This document shows, piece after piece, positions 1 through 8,062 of a stretch of DNA of 64,000 nucleotides. The notes below the pieces were generated by a model. That model was not told where the DNA came from and did no database searches. It worked only from the letters and a program-made list of their open reading frames with translations. Position 1 is the first letter of the stretch. The number at the start of each line of letters is the position of its first letter. A program made the translations under genes and the position numbers. Source of the stretch: Candidatus Gastranaerophilales bacterium (lineage in GTDB: Bacteria > Cyanobacteriota > Vampirovibrionia > Gastranaerophilales > Gastranaerophilaceae); assembly GCA_016282705.1 (NCBI GenBank), contig JAEELO010000001.1, positions 1 through 64,000 of the forward strand, written 5' to 3'.

Positions 1-2
1 GA

Positions 3-170
3 CATTCAACAGAAGATGAACCGTTCAGCGCTTTGGCATTTAAAATTATGAAAGAATAAAATGAAGATCGTTTAACCCTATTGAGAGTTTATTAAGGTAA
101 ATTATCATCAGGTTCTTATGTATTAAATGCTACAAACGGCAAAAAAGAACGTATTTCAAGATTAGTTCAA
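3..170 (+). pseudogene. fusA: fusA upstream portion, interrupted by two in-frame TAA codons
   Basis: Read in the frame of the downstream EF-G segment, this stretch encodes recognisable EF-G domain II sequence (HSTEDEPFSALAFKIMK, then [19 protein letters not shown]). It carries TAA at 57-59 and 93-95. The segment between is degraded relative to the family: where EF-G has roughly DPFVGRLTFFRVYSG, this reads E-stop-NEDRLTLLRVY-stop-G. The changes are base substitutions without a frame shift and cluster in about 40 bases beside the window edge. Sequence on both sides looks normal. Either the gene is truly broken here, or the end of the assembled sequence is faulty. I favour the latter because the rest of the gene is well conserved. 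Confidence 0.6.
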
Positions 171-1190
171 ATGTATGCTGATCAAAGAAACGAAATTACC
201 GATGTATATGCAGGTGATATATGTGCAGCCGTCGGTTTAAAAGATACAACAACAGGTGATACTCTTTGTGATGAAAATGCACCTATTATCTTAGAAAAAA
301 TGGAATTTCCTGATCCGGTTATTTCGGTTGCTATTGAACCAAAAACAAAAGCAGACCAAGATAAAATGGGTATCGCTCTTCAAAAACTTGCAGAAGAAGA
401 TCCTTCTTTCCAAGTTAAATCTGATACAGAAACAGGTCAAACTATTATTTCAGGTATGGGCGAACTTCACTTAGATATTATCGTTGACCGTTTATTAAGA
501 GAATTCAAAGTAGATGCTAACGTTGGTAAACCTCAGGTTGCATACCGTGAAACAATTCTCGGTACAGCAGACCAAGACTCTAAGTTTATCCGTCAGTCAG
601 GTGGTAAAGGTCAATATGGTCACGTTAAAATCAGAATTGCTCCTGCAGGCGAAAACGAAGGATTCGTATTTGAAAACAAAATCGTCGGTGGTGCTATTCC
701 GAAAGAATACATCGAACCAGCAAGAAAAGGTATGGAAGAAGCTCTTGAAGGCGGTATCTTAGCAGGATATCCTATGATTGACGTTAAAGTTGAACTTTAC
801 GACGGTTCATACCACGAAGTTGACTCTTCAGAAATGGCATTTAAGATTGCCGGTTCTATGGCTATCAAAGACGGTTGTAAGAAAGCAAGACCTTGTATCT
901 TAGAACCTATGATGAAAGTAGAAATTGAAATTCCTGATGAATATACAGGTACAATTATCGGTGATATTTCCAGAAGAAGAGGACGTATTGAAGGTCAAGA
1001 ACCTTTAGGAAATACAGGTAACGTAATTGTTAGAGCAACAGTACCGTTAGGTAACATGTTCGGTTATGCTACGGACTTACGTTCAAATACTCAAGGCAGA
1101 GGTACATTCTCTATGGAATTCTTGAAGTATGAACAAGTTCCTGCTAATGTTCAGGAAGAAATTATTTCTAAATCAGGCGCTAATGCTTAA
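171..1190 (+). CDS. fusA: Elongation factor G, C-terminal part
   Basis: EF-G is the ribosomal translocase GTPase. This reading frame covers the end of domain II through domains III, IV and V. The GTPase domain lies outside the window. Diagnostic stretches are [20 protein letters not shown] (end of domain II), [16 protein letters not shown] (domain III), [11 protein letters not shown] (domain IV) and [12 protein letters not shown] followed by [14 protein letters not shown] (domain V). The Met at 171 is internal to the family alignment (RLVQMYADQ), so it is not a natural start; it is simply the first Met after two upstream in-frame stops. The gene is followed by a strong hairpin terminator. Its codon use resembles that of a highly expressed gene. 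Confidence 0.95.
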   Translation: MYADQRNEITDVYAGDICAAVGLKDTTTGDTLCDENAPIILEKMEFPDPVISVAIEPKTKADQDKMGIALQKLAEEDPSFQVKSDTETGQTIISGMGELHLDIIVDRLLREFKVDANVGKPQVAYRETILGTADQDSKFIRQSGGKGQYGHVKIRIAPAGENEGFVFENKIVGGAIPKEYIEPARKGMEEALEGGILAGYPMIDVKVELYDGSYHEVDSSEMAFKIAGSMAIKDGCKKARPCILEPMMKVEIEIPDEYTGTIIGDISRRRGRIEGQEPLGNTGNVIVRATVPLGNMFGYATDLRSNTQGRGTFSMEFLKYEQVPANVQEEIISKSGANA

Positions 1191-1204
1191 TAAGAAATAT
1201 ATAC

Positions 1205-1240
1205 AAAAAAGAGAGAAGTTTTTAAACTTCTCTCTTTTTT
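1205..1240. terminator. Bidirectional rho-independent terminator between fusA and the HNH-like gene
   Basis: The inverted repeat GAGAGAAGTTT / AAACTTCTCTC (1211-1221 with 1224-1234) is extended by an A-run on the left and a T-run on the right. It can therefore stop transcription from either side. It lies between the convergent fusA end (1190) and the minus-strand gene ending at 1273. Confidence 0.85.
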
Positions 1241-1272
1241 ATTATTAATATTATACATTTATATAAATTTTA

Positions 1273-2400
1273 TTACGAAGGTAACTCATCATTATCCGAG
1301 AATAATTTTAATTGACCTTTTGATGCTTCATAAATTGTTTCTGTTGCCAACGCAACATAATTTCTGTATTTCTTTTTCTTTATTCTTCTATGGTCTATCA
1401 ACTCTTGTACTTTAGTAAAATAGTCTTGCATGTGTCTTATTCTGCTTATTTTATCTTCATTTAACCACTGTAAAAACGGTTTATTACCTTTCTGAGAGTT
1501 ACAAGCACTATGCATTGACATATAATTAGAAATGTCATCGTGATTATTTTCGATATCATATGCAATTATATGGTCAGTATTTGCTACAGATGTTGAGAAA
1601 AATCTAAGTGCAATATCATATGAATTCCAATTTTCATTGTATTTATTTTTTCCGGAATACTTAACAATCCAAGCGGAATTCATATCTGCTGAAGTAGGGA
1701 AAGTTTTAGCTATTTTTTGTAATTTTTCATATTTATAAGGATTTCTTATTTTGATTTTGCTTATTCTATCTAAAACAATTTTACGACGGAAAGGAGCTTC
1801 AGAGTTATTACGTTTAATTAATGCTACCAATTTACATATTTTTTTATTTAATACTTTTTGTTCATCAGCCGGTAATGTTCTTGCCAAAGCACGCATTTTA
1901 TTAACAGTTTTCATCTGTGCCTTTTGCAAAACAGGGAGTTTTTTATCTCTTAATTGAACAACCAAAGTTCTTATATCTTTTGAATTCCCAGGTGTTTTAG
2001 ACAGATTTACCAGTTCATTATAAACACTTTCTTCAACAGGACGCATATATTCTGTATACTGACCTATATAATCAAGATACTCTTCCGGATTTAATACATA
2101 CAAATCATTTGCAATTTGATTATATCTGTTAAGATTAATCATCTTTTTACCGCATGCAGGACATGGTATATCATTAAATCTGGATACTTGAAAATCTCCT
2201 GATTTTTCTTTCAATCTTTTTAAATCGGAAGAATAAGTTCTTCGCTTTGAAGAAGTAAAGTTTAAAGGATAATAAAAAGCATTACTAAACTGCACGCAAT
2301 CCTTATTTTCTGCAATATTGCGTACATTGCTTACTTCCTTTTCATTCTTCTGGATACGGTTATTTACTATCGGTAAATAACCCACTTTCGATATTTGCAT
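1273..2400 (-). CDS. HNH-nuclease-like protein with N-terminal leader and a long insertion
   Basis: This 375-residue protein shows an HNH/zinc-finger nuclease signature. A CPAC pair (C80, C83) is followed far downstream by NTDHIIAYD (D276-H277), N292 and then MHSACNSQKGNKPF (H297, C300, N301, K304). The second part matches the C-terminal half of an HNH domain (DH, then Asn, then H/C-x-x-CN-x-x-K). In ordinary HNH proteins the first Cys pair lies a few tens of residues before the DH; here about 190 mostly helical, Lys/Arg-rich residues intervene. The N-terminus is an Asn-rich leader beginning MQISKVG and reaching NFTS at 47-50, similar in style to leaders on other proteins in this window. There is no signal peptide or membrane segment. 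The gene converges with fusA and is divergent from the gene at 2728. Fold assignment is moderately sure; substrate and role are unknown. Confidence 0.65.
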   Translation of the reverse strand: MQISKVGYLPIVNNRIQKNEKEVSNVRNIAENKDCVQFSNAFYYPLNFTSSKRRTYSSDLKRLKEKSGDFQVSRFNDIPCPACGKKMINLNRYNQIANDLYVLNPEEYLDYIGQYTEYMRPVEESVYNELVNLSKTPGNSKDIRTLVVQLRDKKLPVLQKAQMKTVNKMRALARTLPADEQKVLNKKICKLVALIKRNNSEAPFRRKIVLDRISKIKIRNPYKYEKLQKIAKTFPTSADMNSAWIVKYSGKNKYNENWNSYDIALRFFSTSVANTDHIIAYDIENNHDDISNYMSMHSACNSQKGNKPFLQWLNEDKISRIRHMQDYFTKVQELIDHRRIKKKKYRNYVALATETIYEASKGQLKLFSDNDELPS

Positions 2401-2727
2401 GTTTTTCTTTTGTTATCTGTCATATATTAAAAACCTCACAACTGTATTTTTTGCCTTTTCTGATTAACAATTGTAAACTTGAAATTTTTGATATGTTTTT
2501 TTTGCTATTTGCAAAAAAAAATTGCATTTTTTCATAAAAAAGGGGTATTTTTACAAAAAATGCAATAAAAAATTGCGAAAAATGCATTTTTTTGATAACA
2601 ATGCATTTTATTTTTATACATTAATGCGCAAATAAATTTGTTTTTATACGTTAACTTGATATTATTGCTAATAGGGCATGTAAAATATCAGCGCTACATA
2701 AAGTCGAAATTAAAGGTACCTTAACAA
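2401..2727. promoter_or_regulatory. Divergent intergenic region with repeated TGCATTTT boxes
   Basis: This 327-base very AT-rich spacer separates the divergent genes starting at 2400 (minus) and 2728 (plus). It holds no credible ORF. Four TGCA-centred boxes flanked by A or T runs occur at 2523-2532, 2555-2564, 2578-2591 (a perfect AAAAATGCATTTTT palindrome) and 2601-2610. The last lies inside the spacer of the promoter proposed for the plus-strand gene. The arrangement suggests a bent, protein-bound control region, but the base composition makes chance similarity possible. Confidence 0.45.
2592..2620 (+). promoter_or_regulatory. Putative sigma70-type promoter for the gene at 2728
   Basis: TTGATA (2592-2597), a 17-base spacer and TATACA (2615-2620). 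The resulting 5' leader would be roughly 100 bases. The spacer contains one of the TGCATTTT boxes. Confidence 0.45.
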
Positions 2728-4419
2728 GTGAAAATATCTCCAGTAGATAGACAAATAAATCAAAATAACAATATGAATAAATCTCAGTCCCGTTCCTTTA
2801 ACGGTGCTGGTGATGCTGCTTTTAACATGCTTGATAAAGCATTTGGAGTTCTTGATAAAAATGCAATGATTCAGGTTTCTTTTGTAGATACGGTTTCGAC
2901 TAATATACCAAGAACTCTGGTAGACCTAAAAACAGGGTTGGCTGCCGCATTTGAAACTTGCCGTCGTGAATTTTCCGGTCTGTTTGTAAACTGTTTAATG
3001 CCCGGTCTTGTAGTAAAAGCAATTGCGACTCTATTACCAAAATCAAAAGAATTAAAAGATACAAATGTTGCGGGTTCATGGGCAAACGGAGCATCAATAG
3101 AAAGATTGGGTGTATTATATAAAGAAGCTCAAAAATCCGGTACCGGCAATGTCATGAGAAATTATATAGAAAGCGCTGTAGGTTCTCTTGAAGGACTAGA
3201 CGGTACAACATGGGTTAGATATGCAGATAGGGCTGCAGATTCCAGATACAAAGAGGCTATTACAAATTTAACAAATGCAGTTTCTGCTACAGGAAAAAAC
3301 AAAAAATTATTGTTAAAAAAGGCACAATCTCAGCTTGCCAGTGTTACAAAAGCAGAAAGTGTATTAAGAGCCGGTAAAAAACCTCAGGCTAATTTGGAAG
3401 AAACTCTTAGAGACATTGTTGATATGGGTTCAAAATATTCAACTGTCAGAGAACAAACTCTTTCAAAGCTTGGCAAGGCCGGACAGAAAGATGTCAAAAA
3501 TAAAGTATCTGAAGCCATTGATAAATACGGTTCTTCTTTGAAGAAATTTGTAAATATGAAAAGTCTTATTGGTATGGGACTTGTAATAGGTATTGCAGTT
3601 AGTGTACAGACAATTAACAGAGCAATTACAAGAAAGCAGTTTAAAGCCGAAGGCGCACCAATATATAAGGATTTTGGTAAAAAAGATACAACCCAAAAAA
3701 TGGACGAAAATCAAAAAAAGAAATTCTGGGCCAAAAAGATTTTATCGGCAGCAGGCATGTACGGTCTTGCTGCTACATCAATGATGAAAAAACCGTCATT
3801 AGGCATGTTCCAGTTCTCGGGAATTTTCCCGACAATGGATCAATGCCGATGGATTGCAGCATCAACTTTTGCAAGCAGAATGCTTGGTGCGGAAGATGAT
3901 AATGAACTTAGAGAAACAACGGTTCGTGATTTGGCTTCATTCTCCGGCTTATATTTCCTTGGAGATTATGTAAAAAAAGGTGTGGCATCAGGAATTGAGA
4001 AACTTTCAAGAACAAAGAAAGGTGCTAAACTCCTCGGTGAAAACGTAGTATTATTAAATCGTAAAAAAGTAATTGAAAAACCTGTAATAGAAAAAGGTGC
4101 ATCGTTTGCTAAAAAAGCGGCTGCAACAATAGGATACAAATCAAAACAATTCGGTAATTGGATAAAAAATACCGATTTAAAATCTGCAGCGGAAGTTTCG
4201 AGTACTAAAGTAAGAAATATGAGAAATCTTTGCCGTGTTGCAGATATTGCATTCTCGGTTATGATGCTTGGTGTATTGCTTCCGAAATACAATCGTTCAG
4301 TTACTGAGAAAAAAGTAGCAGCAGCCAAATTAAAAGAAGAACAAGAAAAACAAGCCAATCTTTCATTATTCCGAAAAAATAATATCTCGGAAATATTTAA
4401 AAATATGATTAATATTTAA
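2728..4419 (+). CDS. Lineage-type membrane protein with SFNG leader (paralogue of 54573-56243)
   Basis: A 563-residue protein of unknown function, starting at GTG (2728) with AAAGG about 11 bases upstream. The N-terminus is MKISPVDRQ followed by an Asn/Gln/Ser-rich stretch and SFNG at 23-26; there is no Sec signal. Hydrophobic stretches include LFVNCLMPGLVVKAIATLL (about 92-110), LIGMGLVIGIAVSVQTI (about 281-297) and a C-terminal segment around VMMLGVLLP. The latter is followed by a charged Lys/Glu-rich tail. It shares collinear blocks with the protein at 54573-56243: IPRT near residue 60, GLDGxxW near 154, GMGxxxxxxxSVQxINR near 285 and ASRxxxAxDxNELRE at 381-396. I recognise no enzyme motif. 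It is probably an inner-membrane or envelope protein restricted to this lineage. Confidence 0.75.
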   Translation: MKISPVDRQINQNNNMNKSQSRSFNGAGDAAFNMLDKAFGVLDKNAMIQVSFVDTVSTNIPRTLVDLKTGLAAAFETCRREFSGLFVNCLMPGLVVKAIATLLPKSKELKDTNVAGSWANGASIERLGVLYKEAQKSGTGNVMRNYIESAVGSLEGLDGTTWVRYADRAADSRYKEAITNLTNAVSATGKNKKLLLKKAQSQLASVTKAESVLRAGKKPQANLEETLRDIVDMGSKYSTVREQTLSKLGKAGQKDVKNKVSEAIDKYGSSLKKFVNMKSLIGMGLVIGIAVSVQTINRAITRKQFKAEGAPIYKDFGKKDTTQKMDENQKKKFWAKKILSAAGMYGLAATSMMKKPSLGMFQFSGIFPTMDQCRWIAASTFASRMLGAEDDNELRETTVRDLASFSGLYFLGDYVKKGVASGIEKLSRTKKGAKLLGENVVLLNRKKVIEKPVIEKGASFAKKAAATIGYKSKQFGNWIKNTDLKSAAEVSSTKVRNMRNLCRVADIAFSVMMLGVLLPKYNRSVTEKKVAAAKLKEEQEKQANLSLFRKNNISEIFKNMINI

Positions 4420-4422
4420 TTA

Positions 4423-6147
4423 TTAAATTATAAATTTTTTAAGAACTTCATCCGGAGTAATTGTTGAAACTTCGTTAGTAGCACGAGTTTTGAATTCAAC
4501 CAATCCGTCTTGTATTGTTTTCCCAACTGTTACACGATACGGAATACCTATTAAATCGGCATCTTTTAATTTAACACCTGCTCTTTCGCTTCTGTCATCA
4601 AGTATAACTTCCACACCTGCTGAAAGAAGTTTATTATACAAGTCTTCTGCTACTTTCATTTGAGTTTCATCCTGATCACTGACCGGAACGATTATTACCG
4701 TATATGGTGCAATTGCTTCAGGCCATTTAATACCAAACTCATCGTGATGTCTTTCTACTGCAGCAGCAGCTGTTCTCGAAATACCTATTCCGTAACAACC
4801 CATAATAAACGGTTTTTCTTGTCCGTCTTTATCAGTAAATGTTGCATTCATTGCTTTTGAATATTTTGTACCGAGTTTAAATATATTACCTACTTCAATA
4901 CCTTTAGTAACTTTTAAACTGCTTCCGCAGTCAACACATTTATCGCCTTCTTCAACAAGACAAATATCTGCAATTTTTTCGGGGAGTTCTGCATCGACAC
5001 TCCAATTAGCACCAACTAAATGTTTATCTGTCTGATTACATCCTATTACAAAATTCTTTAATTCAGTAACTGTTTTATCTGCTACAATTTCAACATTTTT
5101 TAATCCTTTAGGACCTATAAATCCGGCAATAGCATTAAAACCGCTTGCGTTCATTATCTCTTCAATTTCGTCATTTCTTGCAATTCTTATATCATTTCCT
5201 TCAAAAACATTCATTAATTTTGTTTCTTCAACGGTTCTGTCACCTCTTATCAAAGCAACTACATATTTCCCGTCAACAACGTATATTAATGATTTACATA
5301 TTACGCTTGAAGGTATTTTTAAAAATTCTGCCAGTTCTTCTATCGAGTGAGTATTCGGAGTATCAATAATTTCAGCTTTATTGAATTTCCCATCTGTTTC
5401 AGCAGGATTTAAAACAGATACCGCATGATTAGAATTTGCACTATATCCGCACTTTGTACAATAGAATACATCATTTTCACCTGCATTATTTTCCGCTTCT
5501 TCATTTACAAGTACCATAAATTCATGTGAAACACTTCCGCCGATAGCACCTGAATCTGATTGAACCATTTTAGTTTCCAGTCCGCATCGTTCAAAAATTT
5601 TTCTGTAAGCTTCTGCCATTATTTCATATGATTTATCAAGACCTTGTTCATCAACATCAAAACTGTATGCATCCTTCATAATAAATTCACGTCCGCGAAG
5701 TAGTCCGAAACGAGGTCTTATTTCATCACGGAATTTAGATTGTATTTGATATAAATTTACAGGTAATTGTTTATATGAACGAATGCCTTCTCTTGCAATA
5801 GAAGTTATAACTTCTTCATGTGTCGGGCCTAAGCACATTTCACGGGAATGTCTGTCTTTTAAACGCATAAGTTCTTTACCGTATACATCCCATCTTCCTG
5901 ATTCTTCCCATAATTCAGCAGGCTGTACAAAAGGCATCAGCAATTCTTGCGCCCCTGCCGCATCCATTTCTTCACGAACTATATTTTCGACTTTTTTTAA
6001 AACACGCCACATTAACGGTAAATAATTATATACCCCATTGGTTAATTTCCTTATATATCCTGCTCTTACCAATAATTTATGGCTCATTACCTCTGCATCG
6101 GCAGGGAATTCTCTTAGTGTTTGTACAAAAAGTTTTGACATTCTCAT
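4423..6147 (-). CDS. proS: Prolyl-tRNA synthetase (bacterial type)
   Basis: Charges tRNA-Pro with proline in the cytoplasm. At 574 residues it has the usual length of the bacterial form with an editing insertion. It begins MRMSKLFVQTLREFPADAEV. Class II motif 2 is FRDEIRPRFGLLRGREF near residue 140, and motif 3 is GCYGIGISRTAAAAVE near 440. The YbaK-like editing insertion lies between, flanked by two CxxC pairs (FYCTKCGYS and KCVDCGSS). A C-terminal anticodon-binding domain follows. The gene converges with the membrane protein gene ending at 4419 with only 3 bases between, and no separate terminator is visible there. Confidence 0.96.
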   Translation of the reverse strand: MRMSKLFVQTLREFPADAEVMSHKLLVRAGYIRKLTNGVYNYLPLMWRVLKKVENIVREEMDAAGAQELLMPFVQPAELWEESGRWDVYGKELMRLKDRHSREMCLGPTHEEVITSIAREGIRSYKQLPVNLYQIQSKFRDEIRPRFGLLRGREFIMKDAYSFDVDEQGLDKSYEIMAEAYRKIFERCGLETKMVQSDSGAIGGSVSHEFMVLVNEEAENNAGENDVFYCTKCGYSANSNHAVSVLNPAETDGKFNKAEIIDTPNTHSIEELAEFLKIPSSVICKSLIYVVDGKYVVALIRGDRTVEETKLMNVFEGNDIRIARNDEIEEIMNASGFNAIAGFIGPKGLKNVEIVADKTVTELKNFVIGCNQTDKHLVGANWSVDAELPEKIADICLVEEGDKCVDCGSSLKVTKGIEVGNIFKLGTKYSKAMNATFTDKDGQEKPFIMGCYGIGISRTAAAAVERHHDEFGIKWPEAIAPYTVIIVPVSDQDETQMKVAEDLYNKLLSAGVEVILDDRSERAGVKLKDADLIGIPYRVTVGKTIQDGLVEFKTRATNEVSTITPDEVLKKFII

Positions 6148-6217
6148 ATAAAATAGTTCCTATTTTCATTGTAACTATCTTATATTATCACAAAATGGAT
6201 TTCTTCTGAATTACATA

Positions 6218-6964
6218 TTAAAATTTTGCATAAACCAAACTTAAACTATCGGCTGAATTCAATAATTCATTTTTGTCTACGGTAATTTCTTTTGAAGTGT
6301 TCCAAGGGTCTATCAGTGTCACCGTATTTTCATCTACATTCTTTATTGTATAACCGTGATTTTCTCTTAAACCGCATATTGAATTATCCAGAACACCTAA
6401 TGTCATTGCATATTTATCGGGAAATCTTTCAAATTCTTTAAAGGCACAAATAATCTCTTCAGGAGTTTTAGAAACCGTTATAAAATCGGCATTGAACATT
6501 TTAAATATATAATATGGATTTCCGCCATCTTTTATACTGTATTTCGTTATTCCTTGAGCTTGAATTAGCTTTTCGGTTGCAAGTTCTAACGCAAGCATAT
6601 CATCATCTCCGACGGAATAATCATAATTTTTGCTATTTATACTTAAATTATTTTTTTCAAATTCATCTTGCGGAATATTATACGTTTCGCAAGCATACGG
6701 GAAAGTAACATCTATGCTTCCGTCCGTACGAGCTTTTATACTGTCTTTTATTATATCTGCTCCGGCATCGGTATAGGACATAGCAAGAACACCTGAAATT
6801 AACCAGCAATCTTCATAATTTCCCTGATATACTGTTTCATCTATAATCCCGTTAATTCCTTTTTCTTTGACTTTGCCAAGATTTGGATAATTTTGATTTG
6901 AATTATTTTCTATATTTTCTATTTTTGATTTTATTGATTTAATGCTGTCCAGAAAATTTAACAT
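6218..6964 (-). CDS. Calpain-like (family C2-type) cysteine protease
   Basis: A 248-residue protein carrying the hallmarks of a compact calpain catalytic domain. YQGNYEDCWLISGVLAM (C53) corresponds to the QGxxGDCWLL nucleophile motif. ENHGYTIKNV (H203) corresponds to the calpain HAYxV motif. TLIDPWNTSKEITV (219-232) corresponds to the NPWG segment that supplies the third catalytic residue; here Asp replaces the usual Asn and Asn replaces the Gly. The first 45 residues are a polar, Lys/Asn-rich stretch with no signal peptide. It stands alone, between proS and the terminator of the two-component operon. Calpain-like proteases are sporadic in bacteria and their substrates are mostly unknown. The family call rests on three correctly ordered motifs. 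Confidence 0.72.
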   Translation of the reverse strand: MLNFLDSIKSIKSKIENIENNSNQNYPNLGKVKEKGINGIIDETVYQGNYEDCWLISGVLAMSYTDAGADIIKDSIKARTDGSIDVTFPYACETYNIPQDEFEKNNLSINSKNYDYSVGDDDMLALELATEKLIQAQGITKYSIKDGGNPYYIFKMFNADFITVSKTPEEIICAFKEFERFPDKYAMTLGVLDNSICGLRENHGYTIKNVDENTVTLIDPWNTSKEITVDKNELLNSADSLSLVYAKF

Positions 6965-6978
6965 ACTAAGTTTCTCTT

Positions 6979-7025
6979 AAAAAATTCCCCTATGTATATA
7001 TAAAGTATTTTCGGGGGATTTTTTT
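6979..7025 (-). terminator. Terminator of the HD-GYP/kinase transcription unit
   Basis: On the minus strand a CCCC arm (from the GGGGG at 7012-7016) pairs with a GGGG arm (from the CCCC at 6987-6990). Flanking A/T runs extend the stem, and a T-run follows on the minus strand. It lies just downstream of the gene ending at 7061 and ahead of the calpain-like gene. Confidence 0.6.
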
Positions 7026-7060
7026 AATTAGAACATCTGTTAAATTAACAATAAGTTACA

Positions 7061-8062
7061 TTATATGAATGTTTTTTCAAGCTCTTTTATTTCATGTAAA
7101 GCTTCTGGCAGTATTTGTTCAAAAATATCAACTACTACCGGATCGAACTGTGTTCCTGAATGACTTTTTATTTCATTCATTGCTACAGATGGTAATACTT
7201 GATTTCTGTATACTTTAGGAGTTACCATACTGTCAAAAGCATCTGCAACAGCAATAATTCTTGAACCTATAGGAATTTCTTCTCCTTTTAAACCATACGG
7301 ATAGCCGTTTCCGTCAAAATATTCGTGATGATATTTAATTATTTCAACTACATCTTTTAACTGCTTAATGTCATCAAGTATACGTACACTATGTGTTACG
7401 TGTTGTTTTATTTCTTCATAATCACTTTGAGATAATTTTTCAACCTTTGCAAGAACATCATCCGAAACACCAATCATACCGATATCATGTAATAATCCTG
7501 CAAGTTCTATTTTCCCTGTTGTAACTTCGCTTAAATGTAATGATTTTGCAATTTTTACGGCATAAAATGTAACTCTGCGGCTTCTTCCCAATGTATATGA
7601 ATCTTTTGCATCAAGAGCTTCAACAATAGCAGTAATTGTTCCTGAAAATAAATCTTTTAAATCATTTACTAATGCATTGTTATCATACTTTAATTGCCAG
7701 TAATCAAGCGCACCTTGAACAACAAGAAGAAGTTCATCAGGATTATACGGCTTTTTAATGTATCTGTATATTTTTGCATAGTTAATAGCGTCAATTAATA
7801 TACCTGCATCCGTATATGCCGTTACCAGAATACGCATTGTATTAGGTGATATGTCAAAACTTCTTTTTAAGAATTCAACGCCGTCCATTTCGGGCATTTT
7901 GTGGTCCGATAGAATGCAATGAAAATTTTCTGTTTTCATCATCTGTAATGCCATTAACGGCGAAGTGGATTTTGCTATATCATATTTCCCGCGTAATGTT
8001 CTGTATAATAATGCTAAGTTATCAGGCTCGTCATCAACTATTAATATTTTGTATTTTTCCAT
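7061..8062 (-). CDS. Response regulator with HD-GYP output domain (c-di-GMP phosphodiesterase)
   Basis: A 333-residue RpfG-type regulator. The N-terminal receiver domain begins KILIVDDEPDN and has the phosphoacceptor Asp in LSDHKMPEMDG (D53). The C-terminal HD-GYP domain shows LLHDIGMIGV and HHEYFDGNGYPYGLKGEEI, followed by SRIIAVADAFDSM. The metal-binding HD and the GYP motif are intact, so hydrolysis of cyclic di-GMP is expected. Its start overlaps the stop of the upstream histidine kinase by one base (TAATG), which implies translational coupling and a cognate pair. Confidence 0.92.
   Translation of the reverse strand: MEKYKILIVDDEPDNLALLYRTLRGKYDIAKSTSPLMALQMMKTENFHCILSDHKMPEMDGVEFLKRSFDISPNTMRILVTAYTDAGILIDAINYAKIYRYIKKPYNPDELLLVVQGALDYWQLKYDNNALVNDLKDLFSGTITAIVEALDAKDSYTLGRSRRVTFYAVKIAKSLHLSEVTTGKIELAGLLHDIGMIGVSDDVLAKVEKLSQSDYEEIKQHVTHSVRILDDIKQLKDVVEIIKYHHEYFDGNGYPYGLKGEEIPIGSRIIAVADAFDSMVTPKVYRNQVLPSVAMNEIKSHSGTQFDPVVVDIFEQILPEALHEIKELEKTFI

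Noticed and set aside
54-98. Stop-codon reassignment as explanation of the fusA stops
   Set aside because: All other genes in the window use TAA as a normal terminator and have no in-frame TAA at conserved positions.
3966-4358. 130-codon minus-strand ORF
   Set aside because: Antisense to the membrane protein at 2728-4419; Phe/Ser-rich shadow.
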